Shown piece by piece: positions 46,213 through 54,916 of a DNA stretch of 64,000 nucleotides (position 1 is its first letter; every line of letters starts with the position of its first letter). The notes beneath the pieces were generated by a model. That model did no database searches, was not told the origin of the DNA, and saw only the letters and a program-made list of their open reading frames with translations. This DNA comes from Akkermansia muciniphila (GTDB taxonomy: Bacteria; Verrucomicrobiota; Verrucomicrobiia; Verrucomicrobiales; Akkermansiaceae): the NCBI RefSeq assembly GCF_900184965.1, contig NZ_FXYA01000003.1:99963-163962 (forward strand), in the 5' to 3' direction. Made by a program: the position numbers and the translations under genes.

Positions 46213-47907
46213 TCACTTCTCCCCATTCTCCCACGCCCACTTCTCCTCCACCACCCGCTTCAATGCCGCTACATCCTTGGCGGACTTCACATCTAAAACC
46301 TTGAATACGGCAGCATGGCACTGCCTCAAATCCTTCCCTTTCATACTCACACCCTCCAGAACCTTTCTCCATCCCTCCCTGTTCTGAGCCGGAGCACCCC
46401 AATCCCCATTCAGCGGAGGCAGCAGAGCAGCATTACCTTGCTCATTCATATCCACCCCCAACTCATCCAGCACCTCACTCGCGCCAACACTCTTCAGCTT
46501 CACTTCAGGCTCAGGAGCCGCCACACCCGGAACATTCTGACGGCCTGACAACTTCACCCCTGTACCATCCGCCGCCAGCCTCTCAGCCTGTGCCCTAATC
46601 TCCTCTCGGCTTGCCCCCGGATTCTCTCGTACCCACCGCTCCAGCCCCTGTCTCACCTGATAAGCCGCCGCCATAGACCTCTCATACCCGGCAAAATCTC
46701 CCTCTTTCTGCGTCTCTTTCCACTTCCCGAACACCTCTCCATCCACCATCCCCTCAACCACACTCGCCGCTTCCCTGGCCGCCCCCCGGAACCGTGCGGG
46801 CACATTCCCCACGGCCAGATCCTTCAGCTCCGCCATCATCCTCTCCTTCGTCGTCTTGGAAAGCATGGACGTGGCAATCTCCCTCTCCACCTCCGCATAC
46901 ATCGTCCCGTCAACATCCAAATCAGGCTCATACCCCCGCAACAAACCATCCACCCGCATAAAATCCTCCGGACTCGTGTACAACTCCGCCTCCTCCTTCC
47001 CCATCTTCTCCACAGCCTTCCTCCGCCGCTCTTCCGCCGCCCGCAAACTCATCGCGTCATCCACGGCCACGCGCCCCTCCTTCACATCCTTCTCCAAATC
47101 ATTTCCCCGGAACTCCCGGCCCTCAAACGCATCCATCACATACCCCTGAGCCACTCCGGCCTGAGCCTTGCGCCTTGCCGCCTCCGCCTGTTTCCGGAAC
47201 CCCTCAATCACATCCGGCCTACCCTTCACCGCATCCAGCCCTCCCGACTTCTCCAGCGCATCCAACCCATGAAAAGGATCTCTCTGAATCGCCGTCTGCA
47301 CCCTGCTCTCCGTCTCCTTGAAACTCACATCCTGAAACATCAACTGCTGCTCATCCGGCTCCATCACCCCCTCCGCGCCAGCCGTCTGCACCGCTTCCCT
47401 CGCGCCATAATAATCCCCACCCCTCAGGCAAAAATCATACCTCGCCTTGAAAGACTTGGCAGCCCTCTCCTTACTCGCCAGCAACTCCCTGCGCCCGGCA
47501 TCAATACGGCCCGTTGACGTAAACGCATCATACCACAGCCGCGCCCGCTCCTTCACCTCCGGCGTCTTAAACTTAACCTTGCGGAACATAGGCCCCAGCC
47601 TCTTGCTCACCAGCGCATTCCAGCGGGCCTCCCTCCCCGGCTTATTCCCCGCCGCCAGCTCGGCATTATCCCATACCCCCCTCTCCTCCTCCATCAACCT
47701 CTTCACATCCTCAAAACTCCCCGCATCGGCCATCCTGTCCGCCTTCTCCTGCAACCGCGCCCTCTCCTCATCCTCCCGCGCCAGCAACCTCGTCCCGGCC
47801 CCCATCTCCCCGGCCATCTCCGCCGCCGCGCGCGCCGGAGCCGTTGCGGCCCCCGTATCAGCCAGCACAGGCTCATGATACCCGCTCAACAAAGAAAACT
47901 TATCCAT
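46213..47907 (-). CDS. Putative internal virion protein (T7 gp15-like position)
   Basis: The product is 564 residues, nearly all helical and highly charged, with no signal peptide or membrane segment. The N-terminus is Ala-rich (AATAPARAAAEMAGEMGAG), and long coiled-coil-like helices follow (REDEERARLQEKADRMADAG; LRAAEERRRKAVEKMGKEEA). It lies between the gp14-like gene (2-bp gap) and the giant gene (35-bp gap), the position of the second T7 core protein, which forms the ejectosome tube. No motif proves this; position and composition are the only support. It could also be an accessory virion protein. Confidence 0.5.
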   Translation of the reverse strand: MDKFSLLSGYHEPVLADTGAATAPARAAAEMAGEMGAGTRLLAREDEERARLQEKADRMADAGSFEDVKRLMEEERGVWDNAELAAGNKPGREARWNALVSKRLGPMFRKVKFKTPEVKERARLWYDAFTSTGRIDAGRRELLASKERAAKSFKARYDFCLRGGDYYGAREAVQTAGAEGVMEPDEQQLMFQDVSFKETESRVQTAIQRDPFHGLDALEKSGGLDAVKGRPDVIEGFRKQAEAARRKAQAGVAQGYVMDAFEGREFRGNDLEKDVKEGRVAVDDAMSLRAAEERRRKAVEKMGKEEAELYTSPEDFMRVDGLLRGYEPDLDVDGTMYAEVEREIATSMLSKTTKERMMAELKDLAVGNVPARFRGAAREAASVVEGMVDGEVFGKWKETQKEGDFAGYERSMAAAYQVRQGLERWVRENPGASREEIRAQAERLAADGTGVKLSGRQNVPGVAAPEPEVKLKSVGASEVLDELGVDMNEQGNAALLPPLNGDWGAPAQNREGWRKVLEGVSMKGKDLRQCHAAVFKVLDVKSAKDVAALKRVVEEKWAWENGEK

Positions 47908-47909
47908 AT

Positions 47910-48380
47910 CTACTTGAAAGCATTAAAAGCCGTTGCGCCGCCCTGCACCACGCCGCTCAGCAAACTCCCGAATCCGGACACCTTGCCGGCCCGCTCCGCC
48001 TGCCTCCCCTTCCACCTCTCCATCTGGGCCTGCTCCCTCATGGCGGAAGACCGCTGCAAACTGCGCGCCGCCAAATCATTCACCTCCTGCTCAAACCGCG
48101 TCGCAACCTTCATCTCCCTCCCCAGCGCGCTCCCGCTCCGTTCCACGCCGCTCGCCGCTGTCTGCGCGGCGGCCTGCCCTGTGGCCACCCCCTGCATTGC
48201 CCGCATCCTCATCTGATTCTCCGCGCTCTCCGCATCCAGCGCATCCGCCTCCCTGTCCAGCGCGGACGCATTATAATAAGCCGTCTGCCGCGCCTGCCGC
48301 CCGGCTTCCCTCTCGGCGCGTCCCCGGAACGCGCCGGCCAGCCCCTGAAGACCGGCCATACCTAACTGAAACCATTCCAT
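47910..48380 (-). CDS. Internal virion protein, T7 gp14-like
   Basis: The product is 156 residues. A hydrophobic N-terminus (WFQLGMAGLQGLAGAF) is followed by an Ala/Arg/Gln-rich helix with the pattern YNASALDREADALDAESAEN and by QAAAQTAASGVERSGSALG. The [AS]SGV-x-x-[SG]GS-x element is typical of the small internal core protein of T7-like and N4-like podoviruses, which is ejected first and forms the outer-membrane pore. It lies 21 bp after the nozzle gene in the expected order. Confidence 0.65.
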   Translation of the reverse strand: MEWFQLGMAGLQGLAGAFRGRAEREAGRQARQTAYYNASALDREADALDAESAENQMRMRAMQGVATGQAAAQTAASGVERSGSALGREMKVATRFEQEVNDLAARSLQRSSAMREQAQMERWKGRQAERAGKVSGFGSLLSGVVQGGATAFNAFK

Positions 48381-48401
48381 AATATAATATCTATCAATAA
48401 A

Positions 48402-51400
48402 CTACTTTGAAAACTGCACATCAAACCCCAGCAAACGCACATCGCCATCCCCGGCGCACCGCAACTCAAACACCAGCTCATCACTCCACACCCCCGGCAC
48501 CGTCAAATCCTGCCAGCCGTCCAGCACATCGCCCCGGCTCCTGCTCAACTCCGTCAACCGCCCGCAAAACCCTGCACGCACCCCATCCGCCGCGCTCGCG
48601 ACAAACCGCGCACGCACGCTCACACTCCCTGACTTTACCCCCGCACCCTGCTCAAACGCAAGCCCATTTGTAACCAGTACGGACTCATACGGCGCCCCGG
48701 CATCTCCCCCACGGCTCCATCCGTCCCGGAACACGCCGCACCCCTCCACCAGCCGCTCCAGACTAACCCGGCCATCACGCTCCACAGCCAGCCACACCTC
48801 ATCGGCATCCTGCCCATCCATCACGGCCACGCTCAACGCCCTGCCGCCCCCTCCCAGCACATGCCTCGTCCACGCGCACACCCGCTGCTCGGCATTATAC
48901 GTCAGAACAGCCAGCCCGCCATCAGCCCTCACCCCCCAAATCCTCACCTCCGGCACGCGCTGCACGGCCAGCCCCACAAACCCTCCCGGCCCGCCTGCAT
49001 GCTCGGCAAACGTCGTCGTATCGGCGGCCCTGTACCCGTCCGCCTCAAAACTGTACCCCAGCTCCTTCACCCTCATCCCCCCTCTCTGGACAAACACGCA
49101 TCCTCCATCCGTCGCCTCCGCATCCACCCGGCTGCACCCCACCCTCAACTGCACGGCAGCGCGGCAAAAATCAGGAGTCACCACGCCGCCCTCGCCTCCG
49201 CTCAGCCGCCAAACCTGGGCCGTGGAACCAATCAACAAATCATTCACGCTCTCCATCCACACAATCCGGTGGCAATCCTTGGCCGCCAGCGTCACCTGAA
49301 TCGCATCTTCATCGCTGTCCCCAATCTGGAAATTGGCAAAATCATCCACCACGCTCCCCCACACCGTCTGTGGATTCGCCGCCGTCCCGGCCAGCCACAA
49401 CCTCCCTTGGTGCATCGCCACAGCACTCGGCCACCCGCACCCTCCCCCAAACATCCCCCTGCTCCACACATCCGTCACCGCCCTCTCATACGGCAATCCG
49501 GCCCCCCCATACGTCTTATAACTCAACCTCAGCACCCTCCACTTCATCCCACCCATCTCTGCCGCCGTCCAAACCTGATCAACGCCTCTCCCCACGGCAC
49601 CGGACAAAAAATTCACCATATCCATCCCCCCGCTGCGCCACCCGCACCACTTCCACTTCCTCGGCCAAAACCCATTCACCGTCACCTTGCTCTCGATCGT
49701 CTTGCCATCCTCCAAATCCCATACAAACTCGCCCCAACCGCCAAAACCAAAATACAACAACACCACACGCCCATCCTCCCTCTCCACACACCCGGCCAGC
49801 CACAAAAAGGAACCCATCTTCTCAACCACCTTCCCATCCTCATACAAACACACACTCCCCATGGCAGCCTCCCCATCCGCCACATCCCCAGCACTCTCTC
49901 CGCACAACAACACAGCCCGGCCATCCCGCAACGGCATCACATGCCAGACAGCCTTCTTGCTCCCGGTCACCGTGCAGGCAGTCAAACTCTGCGCCACAGG
50001 ATCATACACCGCGCATGCAACGCCATTCTTGCAGGGGCAAAGCAACACCCTCCCGCCATCCACCACAGCGGCCCTCCGGTAACTCCCGCTTGTAACTGCC
50101 AGCCCGGAATGCGCCACCTTCTCCAAACTTCCATCCGCAGGATCATACACATAAAAAGCCGTCGCCATATACGGAGTCAGCAGCACCCGCCCATCATCCA
50201 GCAACACCGCCTCGCCAAAAAAACCATCCCCAACCCCTTCCAAAAGCACCTCACTCTCCTCCCCGCTCTCCACATCCAGCACACAACACCTTGCCCCTCC
50301 GCTGGTCAAAAACGCCCGGCCATCCTTCAACACACATCCCCCCACCCATCCGCAGCCATCATCCCGTTCCGCGCCCACCTTGCGGCCCCCGCCGTCCACC
50401 CGGTCAAACACATAACAACAGGCATGGGCCTTCCCTGCCAGCAGCAGCCTCCCCCCATCCAGCTCCAGCACCGTCCCCCACACCTCCTCCCAATAATCGC
50501 CAACCCCGGCAACCAGCCCCTCCGCATCATAATCCCACGCATTCAGCCTCAACTCATGCCTGCCCCAGTTAGTCGCCGCGGGCTTATACTTCATCACCCG
50601 CAACTGCAAACGTGTAGGACGTTCACACGTGCCGCTGAACTCAAAATTCCGCCAATCCCCGTCCCATGACCAAAACCTGTGCAGCACCTCAAACTTATGA
50701 GGGCTCAAACTCTCATCCTCCGCATCCGCACCCATCAACTGAAACTCGCCCTGCCACCGCTGATCCTCATTCCCGTAAGTCTTCAGCGTCCACGCCCCCT
50801 CATGGCACACGAACGCCCTCTGCGGCCCATCGCTGGAAGCCCACCACTCCCGCATGCTGTTAAACCCGCTCCCAAATCGGCTCACCACCCATCCGGGAAA
50901 GAAAAACTCCGGATAATCAGCCAAACTCTTGCTCCCCTTATAATCCGTCCTCCCGTAATACTGCTTATAACATGTCCATGTAACACGCACATCGCCGCTC
51001 ACCGTCCACAACTCCTGCCCCGCCAAAACAATCGTACCCGCAGCGGACAAATCAGGAACGGCCTCGGGCGGATTACCCGTCCCGGTCAACTCCGCGTGAG
51101 TCTGCGCCACCACCACCCGCTCCGCCATATGCTGAGTATAAAGAACACTCGTGCCAAACTCCTCTGAGCGGAACACATGGCGGTCAGCACCAAACATCAA
51201 CCCACCCGCATCACGCTCAACCCATGCCTCCCCATCCTTGGAAATCGCAAACTCCCTCGGACTCCGGTCAAACTCCATCACCGCCAGCCTCCAATCATCA
51301 TCGCCATGCCTCTCCAGCCTCTGCGGAGCCACCCTCCCGCACACCACCCACACCACGTCATTGCACTGCACCCACCGCAGCTCCGGCAAATCCTGCTCCG

Positions 51401-51713
51401 TCCACGGACTCTCCAGCCGGGCGGCCAAACTCCCATCCAGCCGGAACACCTCCACAAACCCCGCTCCAAACACCACCATATACCGCCGCTCATCACTCAC
51501 ATCCATCCCCATCAGCCGCACCCGCCCGCAAGCGGCCCCTCCATCCACCGCACACATCCTCTCCGCGCCGGGCCGCCGCATCAGCCCGCCGAACGTATGC
51601 ACCAGAAAATTCACAATCGTCTGCGCGCTCCGGCCATACCCATCCACATCATACCTTATCGCCCCCATGCGGTTCCACTCACCTCCGGTAAACGCCACCC
51701 TCATCCCGCTCAT
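48402..51713 (-). CDS. Tail nozzle protein (T7 gp12-like tail tubular protein B) with an inserted propeller-like repeat region
   Basis: The product is 1,103 residues, longer than T7 gp12 (794). The N-terminus matches the family's opening (FTGGEWNRMGAIRYDVDGYG, NFLVHTFGGLMRRPGAERMC), and the C-terminal half holds its signature block (HQGRLWLAGTAANPQTVWGS, DDFANFQIGDSDEDAIQVTL, VFVQRGGMRVKELGYSFEAD). Between them, residues ~415-690 contain six units spaced 42-53 residues apart. Each begins [DG]GR[VLA]-x-L and ends in C-x-[VL]-[YFD]D (for example DGRVLLTPYMATAFYVYD), a Kelch-like beta-propeller pattern. The start is ATG 51711-51713, which overlaps the upstream stop as ATGA and has a GGGAGGGG ribosome-binding site; the frame is open back to 51734. 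Confidence 0.85.
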   Translation of the reverse strand: MSGMRVAFTGGEWNRMGAIRYDVDGYGRSAQTIVNFLVHTFGGLMRRPGAERMCAVDGGAACGRVRLMGMDVSDERRYMVVFGAGFVEVFRLDGSLAARLESPWTEQDLPELRWVQCNDVVWVVCGRVAPQRLERHGDDDWRLAVMEFDRSPREFAISKDGEAWVERDAGGLMFGADRHVFRSEEFGTSVLYTQHMAERVVVAQTHAELTGTGNPPEAVPDLSAAGTIVLAGQELWTVSGDVRVTWTCYKQYYGRTDYKGSKSLADYPEFFFPGWVVSRFGSGFNSMREWWASSDGPQRAFVCHEGAWTLKTYGNEDQRWQGEFQLMGADAEDESLSPHKFEVLHRFWSWDGDWRNFEFSGTCERPTRLQLRVMKYKPAATNWGRHELRLNAWDYDAEGLVAGVGDYWEEVWGTVLELDGGRLLLAGKAHACCYVFDRVDGGGRKVGAERDDGCGWVGGCVLKDGRAFLTSGGARCCVLDVESGEESEVLLEGVGDGFFGEAVLLDDGRVLLTPYMATAFYVYDPADGSLEKVAHSGLAVTSGSYRRAAVVDGGRVLLCPCKNGVACAVYDPVAQSLTACTVTGSKKAVWHVMPLRDGRAVLLCGESAGDVADGEAAMGSVCLYEDGKVVEKMGSFLWLAGCVEREDGRVVLLYFGFGGWGEFVWDLEDGKTIESKVTVNGFWPRKWKWCGWRSGGMDMVNFLSGAVGRGVDQVWTAAEMGGMKWRVLRLSYKTYGGAGLPYERAVTDVWSRGMFGGGCGWPSAVAMHQGRLWLAGTAANPQTVWGSVVDDFANFQIGDSDEDAIQVTLAAKDCHRIVWMESVNDLLIGSTAQVWRLSGGEGGVVTPDFCRAAVQLRVGCSRVDAEATDGGCVFVQRGGMRVKELGYSFEADGYRAADTTTFAEHAGGPGGFVGLAVQRVPEVRIWGVRADGGLAVLTYNAEQRVCAWTRHVLGGGGRALSVAVMDGQDADEVWLAVERDGRVSLERLVEGCGVFRDGWSRGGDAGAPYESVLVTNGLAFEQGAGVKSGSVSVRARFVASAADGVRAGFCGRLTELSRSRGDVLDGWQDLTVPGVWSDELVFELRCAGDGDVRLLGFDVQFSK

Positions 51714-52276
51714 ACAATCCCCTCCCTGTTCCATTCACTTTCCACCCGGTCCCTGCCGCCTCTCCCCATATCCTGCAACCGCGCCCTGTGCTGTGCCCGC
51801 AGCAACCGCAATTTCACCACCCCTTCCAGCGCAGACATCAAACTCACCGCACCTGTAATCTGGAACGCGCACAAACACGCCAGCTTCGCGGCCAGCAGCT
51901 CCCCATCCGCACACCGCCAATCATGAACCTCATCATCCGGCTTCACGCAAAACACCACATCCACCTCCTGAACATCGCCCCGCCAAAACAAACGGCCATC
52001 AAACACGCACCATCCATCGCCATCCACCTTCACCACCTCCACACAGCCATCCGGCAGCACGGCACTCATCCGGAACCCCGGCATCCTTAAATCCTCCTCC
52101 CCGTGCAGCCGCTCTACGCGCTTGCTCCATACGGGCTTCACCTCCTGCACCACAAACTCCACGGCAATCGGCCACATCGCGCTCACCACGTCCCCCACCT
52201 CCTCGTCGTCCATCCCCTTCACAGCACGATGCCCCAGCATACCCAAAGCAAAATTAACTACATCCAGCTTCTTCAT
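51710..52276 (-). CDS. Tail tube protein A (T7 gp11-like adaptor)
   Basis: The product is 188 residues. It begins MKKLDVVNFALGMLGHRAV, the characteristic opening of gp11-type adaptors (a helix with A/N-x-AL-x-x-[LI]G). The family's WPIAVEFVVQEVKPVWSKRV helix follows, then a strand-rich middle (LPDGCVEVVKVDG) and a C-terminal helix (AKLACLCAFQITGA...). The protein forms the ring between portal and nozzle. The open frame extends to 52357, but that extension is not family-like and ATG 52276 gives the conserved start. Its stop overlaps the start of the nozzle gene, so the two are translationally coupled. Confidence 0.8.
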   Translation of the reverse strand: MKKLDVVNFALGMLGHRAVKGMDDEEVGDVVSAMWPIAVEFVVQEVKPVWSKRVERLHGEEDLRMPGFRMSAVLPDGCVEVVKVDGDGWCVFDGRLFWRGDVQEVDVVFCVKPDDEVHDWRCADGELLAAKLACLCAFQITGAVSLMSALEGVVKLRLLRAQHRARLQDMGRGGRDRVESEWNREGIV

Positions 52277-52376
52277 AATACAAACTCTCTTAAATTTGAA
52301 AAAGGGCGGGAAACAGCCCGCAGACCGCCTCCCGCCCCGTAACAGGCAACTCAGCACCTTGCCTGCCGTAACACCG

Positions 52377-53279
52377 TTACTGCTTGCACAGCACCTTCAC
52401 AAACCCCTTTTCCTCAAGTCTCGTCGCTCCGCAACCGAACTTCGCGCGGATTTGCAAAGTTTCCTCCATGTCATCGCGTATGGACACCTTCACCTTGAAA
52501 TCATTCCACAGCCCGAACAAGGCGCGGCTCTTCACCCACGCAAGACAAGTCCGCGTGCCGCTGGTAAGCGGTAAATACTCAGACCGTAAAAACTTGAACC
52601 CCATGAAAGAATCCACCTTCCCCTCCACCAGAGCCTTCACATCCGCAAAATCACGGCTGGTTACTTCCGTTGTCTGAAGCAAATTCATCATCTGTGCGGA
52701 AGAACAAGCCATCACCAACTGATCCCCCATCCCCGCACTATCATCATTCCAGGCCTCATTCTCCTGGAACATCTGCAATGCTCGGCGCAGCTTCGCCAAT
52801 GTCAGCCCCGTATCCTCCGCAGTTCCGGACTCCACAAAATTCTTCGCTACCGTCTGCGCCGTGGGGAAAGTCACAGCCGTCGTCCCGTTCTCTCCTGTAT
52901 AGCAGGTTCCCAGGAACGCATCCAGCATCACCTTGTCCATCTGGCGTCCGGCAGCAAACCGCAGGCCCTCAATCGTCTGAGACACCGGAACATCCAGATC
53001 ACCCAGCTTCGTACCGTCAAACTCGTCATACCCGATCGTCTTGTGGAAAAACTTGGGATGCAAAGCACGGCGGTCCGTGGGAGCGTCATCCACCTTCGTC
53101 GTCCCCTTGCGGGTCGTCTTCTCCTCAAACTCCAACGTACCGAACTGGTCATGAAACACCACCTTCCCGCTGCAATCAGTCTTCACCGTCACAAACTCCT
53201 TGATACGGCTAACCTTTTGTTGCAGCAACACTCCCCACTTATTGGAATACTTATTTTGAAAATTACTTGTAATATCCAT
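52377..53279 (-). CDS. Major capsid protein
   Basis: The product is 300 residues, typical of podoviral HK97-fold capsid proteins of the gp10-like class. The segment FVTVKTDCSGKVVFHDQFGT, then TTRKGTTKVDDAPTDRRALH, resembles the N-arm/E-loop region of capsid proteins in which a histidine-rich linker follows. It is followed by FDGTKLGDLDVPVSQTIEGL and LDAFLGTCYTGENGTTAVTF, the VMACSSAQMMNLLQTTEVTS region and MGFKFLRSEYLPL. The gene is directly downstream of the scaffold gene, the usual order. Codon and base composition are less purine-skewed than in neighbouring genes, as expected for a highly expressed gene. Confidence 0.8.
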   Translation of the reverse strand: MDITSNFQNKYSNKWGVLLQQKVSRIKEFVTVKTDCSGKVVFHDQFGTLEFEEKTTRKGTTKVDDAPTDRRALHPKFFHKTIGYDEFDGTKLGDLDVPVSQTIEGLRFAAGRQMDKVMLDAFLGTCYTGENGTTAVTFPTAQTVAKNFVESGTAEDTGLTLAKLRRALQMFQENEAWNDDSAGMGDQLVMACSSAQMMNLLQTTEVTSRDFADVKALVEGKVDSFMGFKFLRSEYLPLTSGTRTCLAWVKSRALFGLWNDFKVKVSIRDDMEETLQIRAKFGCGATRLEEKGFVKVLCKQ

Positions 53280-53328
53280 AAACTAACTTTTAACTGTTAA
53301 TATTTAATAACTAACACTCCTCCATCTC

Positions 53329-54189
53329 TCACCTCAGCCCCATCAGCCGATCATACTCGCTATTAGCGAACCTGTGATTCGGATGATCCAGACTCATGAA
53401 CGCTTCATGCAGGGGATGGGACGGATCATTCATAATCCTTGCCGCCTCTGCCGCTCCGCTACCTGAGCCGGACGCTGATGCGCGCAGCCCTTTCGCCCCT
53501 TCATCCCCCAGCATCGCCCCCATCTGCGCCAACAAACGCAACACCCGCAGATTCGTCCCCACCGCAGGATCATTCCTAATCACCTCGGCATCCTCCTCCC
53601 CCATCCCCGCCATCTTGCACAAAGCATTAATTGCCTTCACAGCCCCCTGCATATGACCGTCATACCCCTCTCCCCACAACGCCTCCAGCTCACTCTTCAC
53701 CCCCTCCACACGCTCTACTTCGGCAGCCTCCGCCGCCTTCTGCGCCTCCGCACTCCGGGCTGCAAACTCACTCACGATCCCCGCAAACGCCTCCTTCGGC
53801 ACCCCCAGCTCCCATGCCTTGCGCCCCAGCACCTCCACCGCCTCCGCATCCCACACCCCCTCCGGCAACCCTTCCGGAGCCGCAGGAAGAAACTCATCGC
53901 CCGCAAACTCCTTATTCATCCCAAGAGCCTCCCTCCATGCCGTCATCGCCGCCTCATCCCCCAAATCATACCGCAGCACGGCACCCGCTCCGGGCGCACC
54001 GCTTCCGCCATCTCCACCACTGTTGCCGCCGTCTCCTTCTCCTCCATCCCCGTCACCGTTTCCGGCCCCATCTCCACCAGCATTATTTCCGGCACCAGCC
54101 ATCAGGCTCACCGGGCCGCCGCCGCCATTTGCGCCCCCGTCACCAGCCTCCTCGCGCAAAAAACCATTCGCAATTAATTTAATAAACAT
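53329..54189 (-). CDS. Capsid scaffolding protein
   Basis: The product is 286 residues. A long Gly/Asp/Asn-rich low-complexity stretch spans about residues 17-70, and acidic helices follow (FAARSAEAQKAAEAAEVERV). The C-terminus (DPSHPLHEAFMSLDHPNHRF) matches scaffold-like proteins that end in a segment binding the capsid shell. The position, just upstream of the capsid gene, is canonical. Scaffolds are acidic, helical and poorly conserved, so assignment rests on position and composition. Confidence 0.75.
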   Translation of the reverse strand: MFIKLIANGFLREEAGDGGANGGGGPVSLMAGAGNNAGGDGAGNGDGDGGEGDGGNSGGDGGSGAPGAGAVLRYDLGDEAAMTAWREALGMNKEFAGDEFLPAAPEGLPEGVWDAEAVEVLGRKAWELGVPKEAFAGIVSEFAARSAEAQKAAEAAEVERVEGVKSELEALWGEGYDGHMQGAVKAINALCKMAGMGEEDAEVIRNDPAVGTNLRVLRLLAQMGAMLGDEGAKGLRASASGSGSGAAEAARIMNDPSHPLHEAFMSLDHPNHRFANSEYDRLMGLR

Positions 54190-54201
54190 AATATTTAATC
54201 T

Positions 54202-54522
54202 CTAGTCTTTAATACTTAATAAATCCACCAACGCCACCTCACGCATCCCCCTGTCCCGCTCCCGCCCGCCACGCTCAAACCTCACCCGTTCCACCCCCTG
54301 CGCCTGATCGCCCAGACAACCCCGTGCCAGCTCCACCAACTCCTGCACACTCCCCCACGCCAAATGCACATAAAACACGCGCCCCCCATCCACCAGCCAC
54401 CCCAGCAACACAACCTCCCCGCTCATCGCCGCCACACCTCCCGCATCCAGTACCCGTCTGCACTCCTCCCACAAACGCTCATGGCTGCCCGCATACCTCA
54501 CCGCCCACTCATACCCGCTCAT
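54202..54522 (-). CDS. Phage protein of unknown function (106 aa)
   Basis: The frame is open to 54633, but ATG 54520-54522 gives MSGYEWAVRYAGSHERLWEE, a plausible N-terminus. It overlaps the end of the upstream gene (stop at 54509) by 14 bp. The protein is small and mixed alpha/beta (VVLLGWLVDGGRVFYVHLAW). No family is recognised. It lies between a fibre-associated gene and the scaffold, so it may be a head-completion or fibre-assembly factor; that is only positional. Confidence 0.5.
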   Translation of the reverse strand: MSGYEWAVRYAGSHERLWEECRRVLDAGGVAAMSGEVVLLGWLVDGGRVFYVHLAWGSVQELVELARGCLGDQAQGVERVRFERGGRERDRGMREVALVDLLSIKD

Positions 54523-54916
54523 CCTTGGTAAAAAACTTGAAAAACTCCACGGCGGAGGGGGAATCAACCGTAAATTCGGGGTAGTCACGGGCTGTGAAAA
54601 ACCTGCGGCCCCCTTGAGAGTTGACGGCCTCAACGGTCAAATCCACGGTTTCCACCGTCCGCACAGGATCATCCTCTTCCGGCGCGTAAAACTCTTTCAG
54701 TCTCGCCCACACCTGAACGGCCTTCCACGGCTCCGACAATCCAACCAACGCGGCCACTACCGCCTGCATGGCCGGGGCCTGTTCCACAGGTATATCGTCC
54801 TGGTTAAAGCGGGCCGGAAGTCTATAACCGCCCTTGTCCTGATAAATGGGCATCAGAGTGAATTCCTGCCATTCGCCGGGCCGGGGAAAATGTATCTGTA
54901 TTTCTGAATTGTTCAT
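54509..54916 (-). CDS. Phage protein of unknown function, coupled to the fibre gene
   Basis: The product is 135 residues. Its ATG (54914-54916) overlaps the fibre stop as ATGA. It contains a Trp/Pro-rich start (FPRPGEWQEFTLMPIYQDKG) and a C-terminal FFTARDYPEF, FFKFFTKDERV region. No family is recognised. Tight coupling to the fibre gene suggests a dedicated chaperone or a second host-recognition component. Base composition matches the fibre gene more than the structural genes, so the two may have moved together. Confidence 0.55.
   Translation of the reverse strand: MNNSEIQIHFPRPGEWQEFTLMPIYQDKGGYRLPARFNQDDIPVEQAPAMQAVVAALVGLSEPWKAVQVWARLKEFYAPEEDDPVRTVETVDLTVEAVNSQGGRRFFTARDYPEFTVDSPSAVEFFKFFTKDERV

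Noticed and set aside
48861..50669. Long plus-strand open frame (602 codons) opposite the nozzle gene
   Set aside because: It is a compositional shadow of the purine-rich minus strand, with no start context or recognisable domain.
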